A stretch of 64,000 bases of DNA from JAWKWH01 sp963669455. Its GTDB lineage: Bacteria > Pseudomonadota > Alphaproteobacteria > Rhizobiales > Rhizobiaceae. The stretch spans positions 62,001-126,000 of the forward strand of contig OY770026.1 in the NCBI GenBank assembly GCA_963669455.1, written 5' to 3'. Shown here piece after piece: positions 26,014 through 36,152 of the stretch. Under the pieces are notes generated by a model. It did not search any database and had not been told where the DNA came from. It was given only the letters and a program-made list of their open reading frames with translations. Made by a program: the position numbers and the translations under genes. Numbering within the stretch: the stretch's first letter is position 1; each line of letters opens with the position of its first letter.

Positions 26014-27195
26014 TTACATGCCGACGGCGAGAAAGGCTTCAGTTACGTGATCCAGCCTGTCTTCGGGCAGTCCCGCCACATTCATGCGGCCATCGCCGAT
26101 CAGGTAAATTGCGTGATCATTCTTCAATGCCTCGACCTGTTGTGGCGTTGCACCCGACAGCGAGAACATACCGCGATGGGCGGCAATGAAAGAAAAACGG
26201 TCGGACTTAGCAGCCCTCATCAGGCTGGTAGAAAAGCCCTCACGCAAGGACAGCATGCGCGTGCGCATCGCGTCTAATTCGCTTTGCCAGTCGGCGCGCA
26301 AACCATCATCCTCCAGAATCGAACGAACCACTGCTGCACCATGGTCAGGCGGCATCGAGTAGTTGACACGGGCGAGTGTTCCAAGGGCTGCCTGCACATT
26401 GGCCTTTGTGCCTGGTTGGCAAAGGACGATTGCGACACCGACGCGGTCACGATAAAGGCCGAAATTTTTCGAGCAGGAAGCTGCGATCATCGCCTCCGGT
26501 ACCGCTTCCACAGCCAGCCGGACGCCGGCTGCGTCCTCCTCAAGACCATCGCCAAACCCCTGATAGGCAATGTCGATCAGCGGAATGAGATCGCGGTCGG
26601 ACAAAAACGCCGCAAGTGTTTTCCATTGCGGCAGGGTCAGGCTCGCGCCGGTTGGATTGTGGCAGCAACCATGCAGCAAAACGCAGTCGCGCGGTTTGGC
26701 GGCCTCCAGGCTGGTGAGCATCGCATCGAAATCGACGGTAAGCGTTTCAGGATCGAAATAGGCATAGACATCGCGCTTCAACCCTACCTTATCGATGATG
26801 GCGCGATGATTGGCCCAGGTGGGATCCGACAGCCAGATCACGGTCTCGGGGCGCGACCAGTGGACCAGTTCGAAAAGTTCACGCAACGCGCCACCGCCTC
26901 CCGGTGCCTGCGCGGCGGCGAGGCGAGCCTCATCCAACGTGTCGCCAAGAATAAGGCGCGCCATCGCATTGTTGTATCCAACGTCGCCAACCAGCCCGAC
27001 ATAACTTTTGCTCGCCTGGTTTTCCAGCAACAGCTTTTCGGCCGCCTTGACTGCACCCATAACAGGCGTGTTGCCGGCGCAATCCTTGTAGATGCCGACA
27101 CCAAGATCGATCCTGTCTGCGCGGCTGTCGGCCTGGAATTCCGCCATTAGCGCAAGGATGGGGTCGCCTTTTGAGGCGGGGAGCGATTCGAACAT
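26014..27195 (-). CDS. Aromatic/aspartate aminotransferase (class I, PLP-dependent)
   Basis: This 393-residue cytoplasmic enzyme belongs to the TyrB/AspC type of class-I aminotransferases. It starts MFESLPASKGDPILALMAEF. The substrate/PLP motif HGCCHNPTG is present, and the PLP lysine lies in SCSKNFGLYRDRVG, both diagnostic. It transfers amino groups between aromatic or dicarboxylic amino acids and 2-oxoglutarate. The start at 27195 follows CAGGAAAG. It stands on the same strand as the ABC genes but 132 bases upstream of that operon's repeats, so it is probably a separate unit. Confidence 0.92.
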   Translation of the reverse strand: MFESLPASKGDPILALMAEFQADSRADRIDLGVGIYKDCAGNTPVMGAVKAAEKLLLENQASKSYVGLVGDVGYNNAMARLILGDTLDEARLAAAQAPGGGGALRELFELVHWSRPETVIWLSDPTWANHRAIIDKVGLKRDVYAYFDPETLTVDFDAMLTSLEAAKPRDCVLLHGCCHNPTGASLTLPQWKTLAAFLSDRDLIPLIDIAYQGFGDGLEEDAAGVRLAVEAVPEAMIAASCSKNFGLYRDRVGVAIVLCQPGTKANVQAALGTLARVNYSMPPDHGAAVVRSILEDDGLRADWQSELDAMRTRMLSLREGFSTSLMRAAKSDRFSFIAAHRGMFSLSGATPQQVEALKNDHAIYLIGDGRMNVAGLPEDRLDHVTEAFLAVGM

Positions 27196-27399
27196 GATGA
27201 GAACTTTCCTGAAACAGTGATCTGCTTTGATTGATAAGCCGACAGGCTTTTCGTTTCAACAGGCGGCCGGGCCAAGAAATCAGGGGCCTGAAAACCAGGG
27301 TTCCTACTATTCAGAATTGCATAAAGCGCCCGGTTGACATGCCACAATTGTCGCCGATGATGATTGCCTGACGATCAGGCTTCATCCTGGAGGATATCT

Positions 27400-30300
27400 A
27401 TGTTGTTTCACCGATCCGCGAATATCATTGCGGTCGTGGCCGCTTTGCTGGCCCTGACCATGAACGCTTTCCCGCAGCAGACAGAGCGCAGGATTGCCGT
27501 CAGTCAGGACAGCGATTATTTCGGTTTCGATCTTCGAACCGAGAAGAATGTCTCGCTGGATGCGTGTAAGGCGCAATGCCTGGCAGATCCGGACTGCCGG
27601 GCATTTACCTACAATACAGCTGCGAATTGGTGTTTCCTGAAATCAGATTTCAGCGTTTTAAATCCCTTTGCCGGCGCTGTTGCCGGCAAGATTGTCGCCA
27701 AATCGAGTGAACCGGATATCGGTGCGCCGCCCGCACTTTCCTTCCTTCCCTCCTATCTTCGCGACGAGGCCCGCCAATACCGCACGGTTTTGTTGCGCGA
27801 AATCGCCAAGGACCCTCAGTCCGGTCTGTCGATGCTTTCCAGCGCCGGCAAAAATGCGTTGCACAACAATAATGGCCCGGCAGCGGTGAGTTTTTTCAGG
27901 CGGGCGCTGGCGATCGAGCCGGACGATGGAGGCCTTTGGAGCGGCTTGGCGCGCGCCGCACTGGTGGCCGAGACACAGGATGGAAACAATTCCTGGCAGC
28001 TAAAGCGGGCGGCAACTTCGGCTGCATTTAATGCCCAAGGTCAGTCGCGGCAAAAATCGGCGCGGGCGGAGGCGCTTGGCGTTCTCGGCGAGGCGCTGGA
28101 GCGGCGCGAGATATGGCGCCCGGCGATCACGGCCTATGCGGAAAGCCTGAAGCTGGCAAACGATCCACGCATCGCATCGCTGCATGAAAACCTGAAAGCC
28201 CGCAAGGGCTTCCGAGTTGTCAACAACACGGTCGATTCCGACAGCCGTTCGCCACGCATCTGCATGCAGTTTTCCGAGGCCCTTGTTAAGTCGGGCGTCG
28301 ATTATTCGCGCTTCATTGCCGTCAACGGCAAAAGCGCCGAAGCCATCGATGCCCGCGAGCGCGAAATCTGTATCAACGGCGTCGAACATGGATACCGCTA
28401 CCGGGTGGATGTGCGGCCGGGACTGCCGGCGGCAATCGGCGAGACAATCGAAAACCAGGTATCGCTCGATATCTATGTGCGCGACCGGGCGGCACTTACC
28501 CGGTTTACCGGCGATAATTTTATTCTTCCCGGTGCCGGCCGTCATGGAATTCCGGTGGTTACCGTCAATACCGCAACTGTTGATCTGGAGCTTTACCGCA
28601 TCAGCGACCGGGCGCTGTCGTCCCTGCTTGCCGATTCGCAGTTTTTGCGTCAACTGGACGGTTACGACGCCGGGCGAATTGCCGACAGTACCGGTACCCG
28701 GGTCTGGACCGGCAAGCTTGATGTGGCGGCCGAACAGAACCGCGAAGTGGTGACCAGTTTTCCGGTCGACGAGGCTTTGCCGGAACGTAAACCCGGTGTC
28801 TATGTTTTGACGGCCAGGCCGGAAGGCGACAGTCGCGACAATTGGGATCCCGTTGCCACCCAGTGGTTCGTGATTTCAGATATCGGGCTTTCTGTCCTGA
28901 CCGGCGAGGACGGGATCAACATATTTGCCCGCTCGCTTTCCACGGCCAAACCACTGGCCGGAATCGAATTGACACTGGTGGCGCGCAGCAATGAGTTGCT
29001 CGCGACCGCCCAAACGGATGCCAGCGGCAGAGCCCGTTTCGCCGCGGGTCTGGCCCGTGGCACCGGCGGGCTGGCGCCACAGGTCGTGACCGGCAGGGGT
29101 GGCGGCAGCGATTTCGTATTCCTCGACATGAGCCGGGCCGGCTTTGACCTTTCCGACCGCGGCGTGGAAGGCCGTCCTGCACCTGGTGCGATCGACCTTT
29201 TCAGCTGGACGGAGCGCGGCATCTATCGCCCCGGCGAGACAATCCATGCCAATGCGATCTTGCGCGACAGCACAGCCGATGCGGTTGAAGGGCTTCCACT
29301 GACCTTCATTTTCACCCGGCCGGACGGCGTCGAGGACCGGCGTATCATCGTCAATGATCCGTCACTGGGCGGCTACGGGCTTAGGCTTCCGCTTCAGGGC
29401 AATGCGATGCGTGGCGCGTGGACGATGCGCGTCCATACCGACCCGAAGAAACCGGCACTGGCGGAAAACATATTTCTGGTCGAGGATTTCGTGCCGGACC
29501 GGATCGAGTTCGACATGACAACCGGTGTACAAGCGATCGCTGTCGGCCAGACGGCGCAGGTCAATGTCGACGGACAATTCCTCTATGGCGCGCCGGCAGC
29601 GGGGCTGGCGCTGGAAGGCGAGGTGAATGTACGCGCCACATCCGATTGGGCGCTTCACAAAGGCTATACATTCGGGTTGTCCGATGAGGAGGATGGCGAA
29701 GACACGCGTATCGTGCTGGAAACACTCCCGGTACTTGGCGCCGATGGCAAAGCGGTGTTCGATGTGCGCCTGGATTCCGTCCCGTCTGCAACAAAACTGC
29801 TTTCGGCCGATGTTACCATTCGCATGCGGGAAGGAAGCGGGCGCGCCGTCGAGCGCGATATGAGTATCCCGGTTTTGCCGGCAGGGCCGATGATCGGACT
29901 AGCACCTGAATTCGAGGACGGCGCGGTGGCGGAAAACTCAACCGCCAGCTTCAAGGTGATCGCGGTTGCACCTGATGGTGCACGCCAGGCGCTGGAAGGC
30001 GCTAACTGGTCGCTGGTCAGGGTTGAACGGAACTATCAGTGGTATCGTGAAGGCAATAGCTGGAAATATGAGCCGGTTGACCACACGACACAGATTGCTG
30101 ACGGTACCATTGATATCCCGGCGGACGCACCGGCAACATTGTCGGCGATAGTTGGCTGGGGCCGGTATCGCCTGGAAGTGGAGTCCACCTCGGCCGACGG
30201 ACCGGCCAGCAGCGTGGAGTTTCATGCAGGCTGGTATGTGGAGACCAGTTCCACCGTTACGCCTGATGGTCTGGAGATTGCACTCGACAGGGAAAGTTAT

Positions 30301-32868
30301 TCTGCCGGTGACACGGCGCGTTTGAATATTTCACCGCGATTTGCCGGAGAACTGCAGGTTACCGTCGGGGCGGAAACGCTTCTGGCGACGCATACCGTAT
30401 CCGTGCCGGAAGGCGGCGCGGAAATCGAAATCCCGATCAGCGAGGATTGGGGTGCGGGCGCTTATGTGACGGCGACGCTTTATCGTCCGGGAGCTGCCGA
30501 CAAATCACGTATGCCGATGCGCGCCATCGGCATCAAATGGCTCAGCATCGATCCGGCCGAGCGAAAGCTCGATATCACGTTGGACGTTGCCGATCAGATT
30601 GCACCACGCAGGGCGATCGATATTCCGGTCAGCGTCAAGGGCGCCGGCGCTGGCGAAAAAGCCTATGTGACGGTGGCGGCCATCGATGTCGGTATTCTCA
30701 ATCTGACCCGCTATCAAACGCCCGATCCCGATGGATGGTATTTTGGCCAGCGGCGGCTTGGTCTGGAAATCCGCGATATCTATGGCCGTCTGATCGACGG
30801 TTCCGCCGGCACCACCGGCCGCATTCGTTCCGGCGGCGACGGGCCGGGCATGCAGTCTGAAGGCAGTCCGCCGACCGAACGGCTGGTGGCGCTTCATTCC
30901 GGCATTGTCGAACTGGACAGCGACGGCAAGGCGATTGTCAGTTTCGATCTGCCGCAATTCAACGGCACGGTGCGGCTGATGGCGGTGGCGTGGACGAAAT
31001 CAGGCGTAGGCCATGCTGAAAAGGATGTCGTTGTCCGCGATCCGGTGGTTGTGACCGCAAGCCTGCCGCGTTTTCTGGCACCTGGTGATGTCGCCAACCT
31101 CAGGCTGGAATTTGCCAATACGGACGGACCGGCGGGCGACTATACGCTGAGCGTTGAAACCGATGGCCCTTTGTCGGTGGCGGAAGGCCTGCGGACGGTT
31201 TCGCTTGCTGGGGGAGAGCGCAATGCCGTTACCATGGATATCAACGCGCTTGACGCTGGTGATGGCCGTCTGCTTGTCGCACTGGAACATGACAGCGGAA
31301 TGCGGCTGGAACAGACACTCAATCTGCCGGTCCGGCCGGCAGTTTTGCCGGTGGCAAGGCGGATAGAGGTGCCGCTTGCTGCCAATGGTGGCAGTATCAG
31401 GATCGATTCCGGCCTGCTGGACGGCTCGCTGATGGGTGGAGCCAGCGTTGCCATCAATGTCAGCCATTTAAACGCGCTCAACGTGCCGGCTCTTCTGACA
31501 TCGCTTGACCGTTATCCATATGGATGCGCGGAACAGACCACCAGCCGGGCTCTGCCACTGCTTTATGTTTCCGAACTTTCAGCAGCCGCCGGCCTGGAAG
31601 ATGATCCGGCTATCAATGACAGGATTCAAAATGCCATCCATCGCGTATTGGCCTTTCAGTCGTCATCCGGCTCGTTCGGCCTTTGGTCCCCCGGCAGCGG
31701 CGATCTTTGGCTCGATGCCTATGTCACCGATTTCCTGACGCGGGCACGCGAGCAGAAATTTGCCGTACCGGACAGGGCGATGGGTCTGGCACTCGACAAT
31801 CTGCAAAACACGCTGGCCTACAATGATGACATACAGTCCAATGGCACGGCGATTGCATATTCGCACTATGTGCTGGCGCGAAACCGCCGGGCTTCGGCCG
31901 GCGATCTTCGTTATTATGCCGACACCCAGATAGAGGCATTCTATTCGCCGATGGCGCGCTCGCATCTGGCGGCGGGCCTGGCGCTTTACGGCGACAATGA
32001 ACGTGCTTCGCGCGCGTTTAACTCCGCCTTCCGCCTGGCATCGGGTACGACAAGCCCCGACCCCGCCCGCAGCGACTACGGATCGCCGCTTCGTGACAAT
32101 GCCGCGATGCTGGCGCTGGCGGCGGAAACCAGGCCCGCGCCCGCGTCCATCCCGGCGATGATGGATCTGGTTAAAGCCGGCCAGAGCACGAAGCGCATCA
32201 CCAGCACACAGGAGCAGGCCTGGATGCTGCTGGCAGCGCGCGCCATCGAGGCCGGTACGCCGATCAGCCTTACTATCGACGGACAGGCGCATAACGGGAA
32301 TTATGCCCGGCGGATCGATGGCGAAGAACTGGCCTCAAATCCGCTGGTGATCGAAAACACAGGCGACGAAGAGATCGCCGCCGTGGTCACCGCCATCGCC
32401 GCGCCGGCGCAGCCGCTTCCGGCGGGTGGCAATGGATTTTCAATCGAACGCACCTATTACCGGATGGACGGAACGCCTGCCAATGTGTCAGCGGTGTCAC
32501 AAAACGACCGCTTCGTTGTGGTCATCAATATCGTCGAGGACAATGCATGGCCGTCCCGCATTCTGGTCAATGACTTATTGCCGGCGGGGTTTGAAATCGA
32601 CAATCCGCGTCTGGTCAGCAGTGCCCAGCTGGCCGGGTTCGACTGGTTGCCGCAAACGCAAGCGGCGCATCTGGAGTTCCGTGATGACCGGTTTGTTGCG
32701 GCATTCAATCGAACAGGGCGTGATGAACGGGAATTTTCCTTCGCCTATCTGGTTCGTGCGGTGACGCCCGGTGTCTTCGCGCATCCTGCGGCCAGTGTGG
32801 AGGACATGTACCGGCCGGAGCTTTCCGCCCGGACATCGACGGGTGTGATGGCGGTCGAGGCGCAGTAA
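27400..32868 (+). CDS. Alpha-2-macroglobulin family protein with N-terminal PAN/apple domain
   Basis: This large periplasmic protein (1822 residues) starts at the ATG at 27400 after GGAGG. A signal peptide (MLFHRSANIIAVVAALLALT) is followed by a cysteine-rich PAN/apple-like domain (SLDACKAQCLADPDCRAFTY, NWCFL) at about residues 30-90, then macroglobulin-like beta domains. The bait/thioester part has YGCAEQ with Cys1376 and Gln1379, the reactive CxEQ thioester. Bacterial A2Ms trap foreign proteases and are thought to protect the envelope. It ends one base before pbpC, the classic A2M-PBP1C partnership in which the synthase repairs the wall. A PAN domain at this position is a less common addition. 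Confidence 0.93.
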   Translation: MLFHRSANIIAVVAALLALTMNAFPQQTERRIAVSQDSDYFGFDLRTEKNVSLDACKAQCLADPDCRAFTYNTAANWCFLKSDFSVLNPFAGAVAGKIVAKSSEPDIGAPPALSFLPSYLRDEARQYRTVLLREIAKDPQSGLSMLSSAGKNALHNNNGPAAVSFFRRALAIEPDDGGLWSGLARAALVAETQDGNNSWQLKRAATSAAFNAQGQSRQKSARAEALGVLGEALERREIWRPAITAYAESLKLANDPRIASLHENLKARKGFRVVNNTVDSDSRSPRICMQFSEALVKSGVDYSRFIAVNGKSAEAIDAREREICINGVEHGYRYRVDVRPGLPAAIGETIENQVSLDIYVRDRAALTRFTGDNFILPGAGRHGIPVVTVNTATVDLELYRISDRALSSLLADSQFLRQLDGYDAGRIADSTGTRVWTGKLDVAAEQNREVVTSFPVDEALPERKPGVYVLTARPEGDSRDNWDPVATQWFVISDIGLSVLTGEDGINIFARSLSTAKPLAGIELTLVARSNELLATAQTDASGRARFAAGLARGTGGLAPQVVTGRGGGSDFVFLDMSRAGFDLSDRGVEGRPAPGAIDLFSWTERGIYRPGETIHANAILRDSTADAVEGLPLTFIFTRPDGVEDRRIIVNDPSLGGYGLRLPLQGNAMRGAWTMRVHTDPKKPALAENIFLVEDFVPDRIEFDMTTGVQAIAVGQTAQVNVDGQFLYGAPAAGLALEGEVNVRATSDWALHKGYTFGLSDEEDGEDTRIVLETLPVLGADGKAVFDVRLDSVPSATKLLSADVTIRMREGSGRAVERDMSIPVLPAGPMIGLAPEFEDGAVAENSTASFKVIAVAPDGARQALEGANWSLVRVERNYQWYREGNSWKYEPVDHTTQIADGTIDIPADAPATLSAIVGWGRYRLEVESTSADGPASSVEFHAGWYVETSSTVTPDGLEIALDRESYSAGDTARLNISPRFAGELQVTVGAETLLATHTVSVPEGGAEIEIPISEDWGAGAYVTATLYRPGAADKSRMPMRAIGIKWLSIDPAERKLDITLDVADQIAPRRAIDIPVSVKGAGAGEKAYVTVAAIDVGILNLTRYQTPDPDGWYFGQRRLGLEIRDIYGRLIDGSAGTTGRIRSGGDGPGMQSEGSPPTERLVALHSGIVELDSDGKAIVSFDLPQFNGTVRLMAVAWTKSGVGHAEKDVVVRDPVVVTASLPRFLAPGDVANLRLEFANTDGPAGDYTLSVETDGPLSVAEGLRTVSLAGGERNAVTMDINALDAGDGRLLVALEHDSGMRLEQTLNLPVRPAVLPVARRIEVPLAANGGSIRIDSGLLDGSLMGGASVAINVSHLNALNVPALLTSLDRYPYGCAEQTTSRALPLLYVSELSAAAGLEDDPAINDRIQNAIHRVLAFQSSSGSFGLWSPGSGDLWLDAYVTDFLTRAREQKFAVPDRAMGLALDNLQNTLAYNDDIQSNGTAIAYSHYVLARNRRASAGDLRYYADTQIEAFYSPMARSHLAAGLALYGDNERASRAFNSAFRLASGTTSPDPARSDYGSPLRDNAAMLALAAETRPAPASIPAMMDLVKAGQSTKRITSTQEQAWMLLAARAIEAGTPISLTIDGQAHNGNYARRIDGEELASNPLVIENTGDEEIAAVVTAIAAPAQPLPAGGNGFSIERTYYRMDGTPANVSAVSQNDRFVVVINIVEDNAWPSRILVNDLLPAGFEIDNPRLVSSAQLAGFDWLPQTQAAHLEFRDDRFVAAFNRTGRDEREFSFAYLVRAVTPGVFAHPAASVEDMYRPELSARTSTGVMAVEAQ

Positions 32869-32869
32869 C

Positions 32870-34981
32870 ATGAGCCGCTGGTTTCATCGCTGCTGGGATG
32901 CCGGTTTTGGCCTGGCTGCGGGTCTGATCGCGTTGTTTTGCGTGGCGGTGATCCTTGATGATCTCGACCGGCGCCATCCCCCGCCGCTTGAGCGGCTCGG
33001 CGACCTGTCGGCTGAAGTCCTTGACAGGAACGGCCAGCTGCTGCGCGCCTATGCGACGGCCGAGGGCCGCTGGCGGATGCGCATCGACCTGGGTGACGTC
33101 GATCCGCAGTTCATCGCCATGCTGATTGCCTATGAGGACCGCCGGTTTTATGAGCACAGTGGCGTCGATCCGCTGGCGATTGCACGCGCCACGTTTCAGC
33201 TGATTAAAAACGGTCGCATTGTTTCGGGCGGCTCAACATTGACCATGCAACTGGCAAGGCTGATCGAACCACGGCAGAATCGCTCGATTGTTGCAAAAAT
33301 CCGCCAGATGGCGCGCGCGGTCCAGATCGAACGCCGGCTGACAAAGAAACAGATACTGGAAGCCTATCTCACACTGGCGCCCTATGGCGGTAATCTGGAA
33401 GGTGTCCGGGCAGCTTCTCTTGCGTGGTTTGGCAGGGCACCAAAAAAGCTCTTATTGTCGCAAGCCGCCCTTCTGGTCGCCTTGCCGCAGCTGCCCGAGC
33501 GCCGCCGTCCGGACCGTCATCCAGGTACCGCAAAATCAGCGCGCGACCGCGTTCTGCATCGCATGGCCAGTGCCAATATCATCGCCAAAAGTGAGATCGA
33601 GCGCGCCGCGCGCCATCGGGTGCCGGCATTGCGGCGGGCGATGCCTTCGCACGCACCGCATCTGGCGGATTTTGCCCGGACCCGGAGCCCGGACGCGGAC
33701 ACCTATCGCACAACGCTCGACCGGCATATTCAGTCCAGCCTTGAAAAGGTGGCGAAATTATCGGCCAAACGGCTCGGCCCGTCCGTGTCGATGGCGATCC
33801 TGTTAGCAGACGCCAGCACCGGCGAAGTGCTGGCTGAGATTGGTTCATCGGATTATTTCGATGAGCGGCGGTTTGGCTGGATCGGCATGAGCCGCGCCGT
33901 CCGCTCGCCCGGCTCCACGTTGAAACCGTTCATCTACGGCCTTGCATTGCAAGAGGGTGTCGTGGCGCCGGAAACGATCATTTCCGACAGGCCGGCGAAT
34001 TTTTCCGGATACCGGCCGAAGAATTTCGACCTCACCTATCAGGGCGACGTGACGGTTCGCACCGCGCTGCAAATGTCACTCAACGTGCCGGCTCTGAGGC
34101 TGCTTGACGCTGTTGGTCCGGTCCGGCTCACCAATCTGTTTGACCAAGCCGATGCAACGGCAATCCTGCCGCGGAACGAAGCACCCGGACTGGCGATCGG
34201 ACTTGGCGGCGCAGGCATCACGTTGAAAGATCTGGTACAACTTTATACCGCCTTTCCAAACCTCGGCAGAATTACCGGCCTTGGCAACGGCGTTGATCGC
34301 GACCCGGCGATGCGGCCCGGCAAGCGCGTGCTCGGCAAGGCGGCGGCGTGGCATGTCGCCGATATGCTGGCCGGTGTTGCGGCGCCGAGGGGGGAACAAT
34401 CACGCAAAATCGCCTACAAGACCGGCACGAGTTACGGTTACCGGGATGCCTGGGCCATCGGATTTGACGGGCGTTATGTCATCGGCATCTGGGCTGGATC
34501 CTCCGACAACAGATCAAACCCGGGGCTTACCGGGATCAATGCTGCGGCGCCGGCATTGTTTGAGGCATTCGCACGCTCCGGGCTGAAATCAGCGCCGCTT
34601 CCACCGGCACCTGCGGGCGCGCTGCGCCTTGCCGCCACCGATCTGCCGGCGGGGCTTAGGCGCTTTATCTCGGCGCGCAACAATCTGGTTCCCGTCGGTC
34701 CGTTCGAAGACAGCCCGCCGGAGATCGTCTATCCGCCAGACGGTGCCCGTGTCGATGTCAGTGCCCTGTCTTCAACATCCGCTCTCGCACCTCTGGCACT
34801 GAAGCTGCAGGGTGGCAGGGCGCCTTATCAGTGGCTGGCAAACGGAAAACCGCTAAAAAAGCGGTCACGCCGCAAAACCCATAGCTGGCAGCCGCGCGGG
34901 CCTGGATTTTCGACGTTGACCGTTATCGATGCGGAAGGCCGTGCTGCCAGTGTCAGCGTCTATCTGGAGCAGAACCAGTAG
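32870..34981 (+). CDS. pbpC: Penicillin-binding protein 1C
   Basis: The 703-residue bifunctional peptidoglycan synthase has one N-terminal transmembrane anchor (GFGLAAGLIALFCVAVIL). The GT51 glycosyltransferase has catalytic Glu89 in YEDRRFYEHSGVDPLAIARA, plus GGSTLTMQLARL. The transpeptidase has SPGSTLKPF (SxxK) and KTGTSYGYRDAW (KTG box). The C-terminal domain typical of PBP1C follows (PPEIVYPPDGARVD onward). It is encoded one base after the alpha-2-macroglobulin gene, and the pair is expected to act together in envelope defence. Length and order match the family. Confidence 0.95.
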   Translation: MSRWFHRCWDAGFGLAAGLIALFCVAVILDDLDRRHPPPLERLGDLSAEVLDRNGQLLRAYATAEGRWRMRIDLGDVDPQFIAMLIAYEDRRFYEHSGVDPLAIARATFQLIKNGRIVSGGSTLTMQLARLIEPRQNRSIVAKIRQMARAVQIERRLTKKQILEAYLTLAPYGGNLEGVRAASLAWFGRAPKKLLLSQAALLVALPQLPERRRPDRHPGTAKSARDRVLHRMASANIIAKSEIERAARHRVPALRRAMPSHAPHLADFARTRSPDADTYRTTLDRHIQSSLEKVAKLSAKRLGPSVSMAILLADASTGEVLAEIGSSDYFDERRFGWIGMSRAVRSPGSTLKPFIYGLALQEGVVAPETIISDRPANFSGYRPKNFDLTYQGDVTVRTALQMSLNVPALRLLDAVGPVRLTNLFDQADATAILPRNEAPGLAIGLGGAGITLKDLVQLYTAFPNLGRITGLGNGVDRDPAMRPGKRVLGKAAAWHVADMLAGVAAPRGEQSRKIAYKTGTSYGYRDAWAIGFDGRYVIGIWAGSSDNRSNPGLTGINAAAPALFEAFARSGLKSAPLPPAPAGALRLAATDLPAGLRRFISARNNLVPVGPFEDSPPEIVYPPDGARVDVSALSSTSALAPLALKLQGGRAPYQWLANGKPLKKRSRRKTHSWQPRGPGFSTLTVIDAEGRAASVSVYLEQNQ

Positions 34982-35065
34982 CCGCTCACTAAGGCATAGC
35001 AGCCAGGCCCGTTAACGCCACTTTAAAGCGGGTCCGTGTTTATTGCGGCTGAAAGGTCCCTCGTC

Positions 35066-36061
35066 ATGATGGCACATTTGTCTGGTGAGATATCGGTCGT
35101 TTGCCAAAGCCGGAACCTTGATGCGGCTGCCGTTGAGATCGTAATCACCGTTCCGACATTCAAACGGCCCGACTGGCTGATGCGAACACTCGCCTCTCTC
35201 AAGGGTCAGAAAACGAGCCGGAATTTTGCGGTTATCGTTATCGAAAACGAGGCAGACGGCCGCGAAGGGGCCGAGGCTGCAGCAGCGCTCATTGAAAGCG
35301 GAGAGCTGCCGGGCATGGTGATTGTCGCCCATGATCGCGGCAATTGCTCCGCCTATAATGCCGGCTGGACAATGGCCTTTTCCCATTTTCCCCAATTCAG
35401 GCACATCATCGTCATCGACGATGACGAGATCGCAACGCCGGACTGGATAGAAAACATGCTGTCGGCGGCAGAGAAATTCGGCGCCGATATCGTCGGCGGA
35501 CCACAGATACAAATGTTTGAAAACCCGGCGCACAATGTGTGGGCAACGCACCCGGTTTTCAGCCCGCCTTATGAAGAAAGCGGACCGGTGGAGGCGCTTT
35601 ATTCATCCGGCAATCTGCTTGTGTCGCGCAAAGTGCCCGAGACACTCGGCAAACCGTTTCTCGATCCGATGTTCAATTTCATTGGCGGTGGCGATTCCGA
35701 TTTTCTGAGCCGGGCGAAACAGGCCGGGTTTTCGCTTGCCTGGTGCGCCGAAGCTGAAGTTCACGAAACGGTTCCCGCACGGCGGATCGAACTAAGCTGG
35801 ATCAGGGCGCGGGGCTTGCGCAACGGGGTTATCTCGACGCTGGTCGAAAAGCGAAAGCGGCGCGGCGAAGCGTTAGGGCGGCTCAAAGTCCTCGCCAAGA
35901 GCCTTGCCCTTCTGGCTGCTTCGCCGCTGCGCGCACTTATTCGTTTGACGTCGACCGGGTCCCTGGCCATCGCCAGCTACCCGATCCACGTCGCGCTTGG
36001 CCGTGTCCTGTCGGAATTCGGCTATGCCAACGAACAATACAGACAGCCTGAAAAAAACTGA
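35066..36061 (+). CDS. Family 2 glycosyltransferase
   Basis: The 331-residue protein has a GT-A fold: VEIVITVPTFKRPDWLMRT at the start, a metal-binding acidic motif VIDDDEIATPDWIENM, and a later GGGDSDFLSRAKQAGFSL. It should transfer a sugar from a nucleotide donor to a glycan or lipid acceptor. It lacks clear transmembrane helices, although the C-terminal region (KSLALLAASPLRALIRL) is amphipathic and may touch the membrane. I chose the ATG at 35066, preceded by AAAGG; a GTG ten codons earlier is possible. The donor and acceptor are unknown. Confidence 0.82.
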   Translation: MMAHLSGEISVVCQSRNLDAAAVEIVITVPTFKRPDWLMRTLASLKGQKTSRNFAVIVIENEADGREGAEAAAALIESGELPGMVIVAHDRGNCSAYNAGWTMAFSHFPQFRHIIVIDDDEIATPDWIENMLSAAEKFGADIVGGPQIQMFENPAHNVWATHPVFSPPYEESGPVEALYSSGNLLVSRKVPETLGKPFLDPMFNFIGGGDSDFLSRAKQAGFSLAWCAEAEVHETVPARRIELSWIRARGLRNGVISTLVEKRKRRGEALGRLKVLAKSLALLAASPLRALIRLTSTGSLAIASYPIHVALGRVLSEFGYANEQYRQPEKN

Positions 36062-36152
36062 GCCTGCCGGCTATGGGTCTGCCGTCGGCGGTATTGCGCG
36101 GCTTTGCAAAACATCTAAAACATCATCAAAATCTTATGAAGGAACAGGGCTG

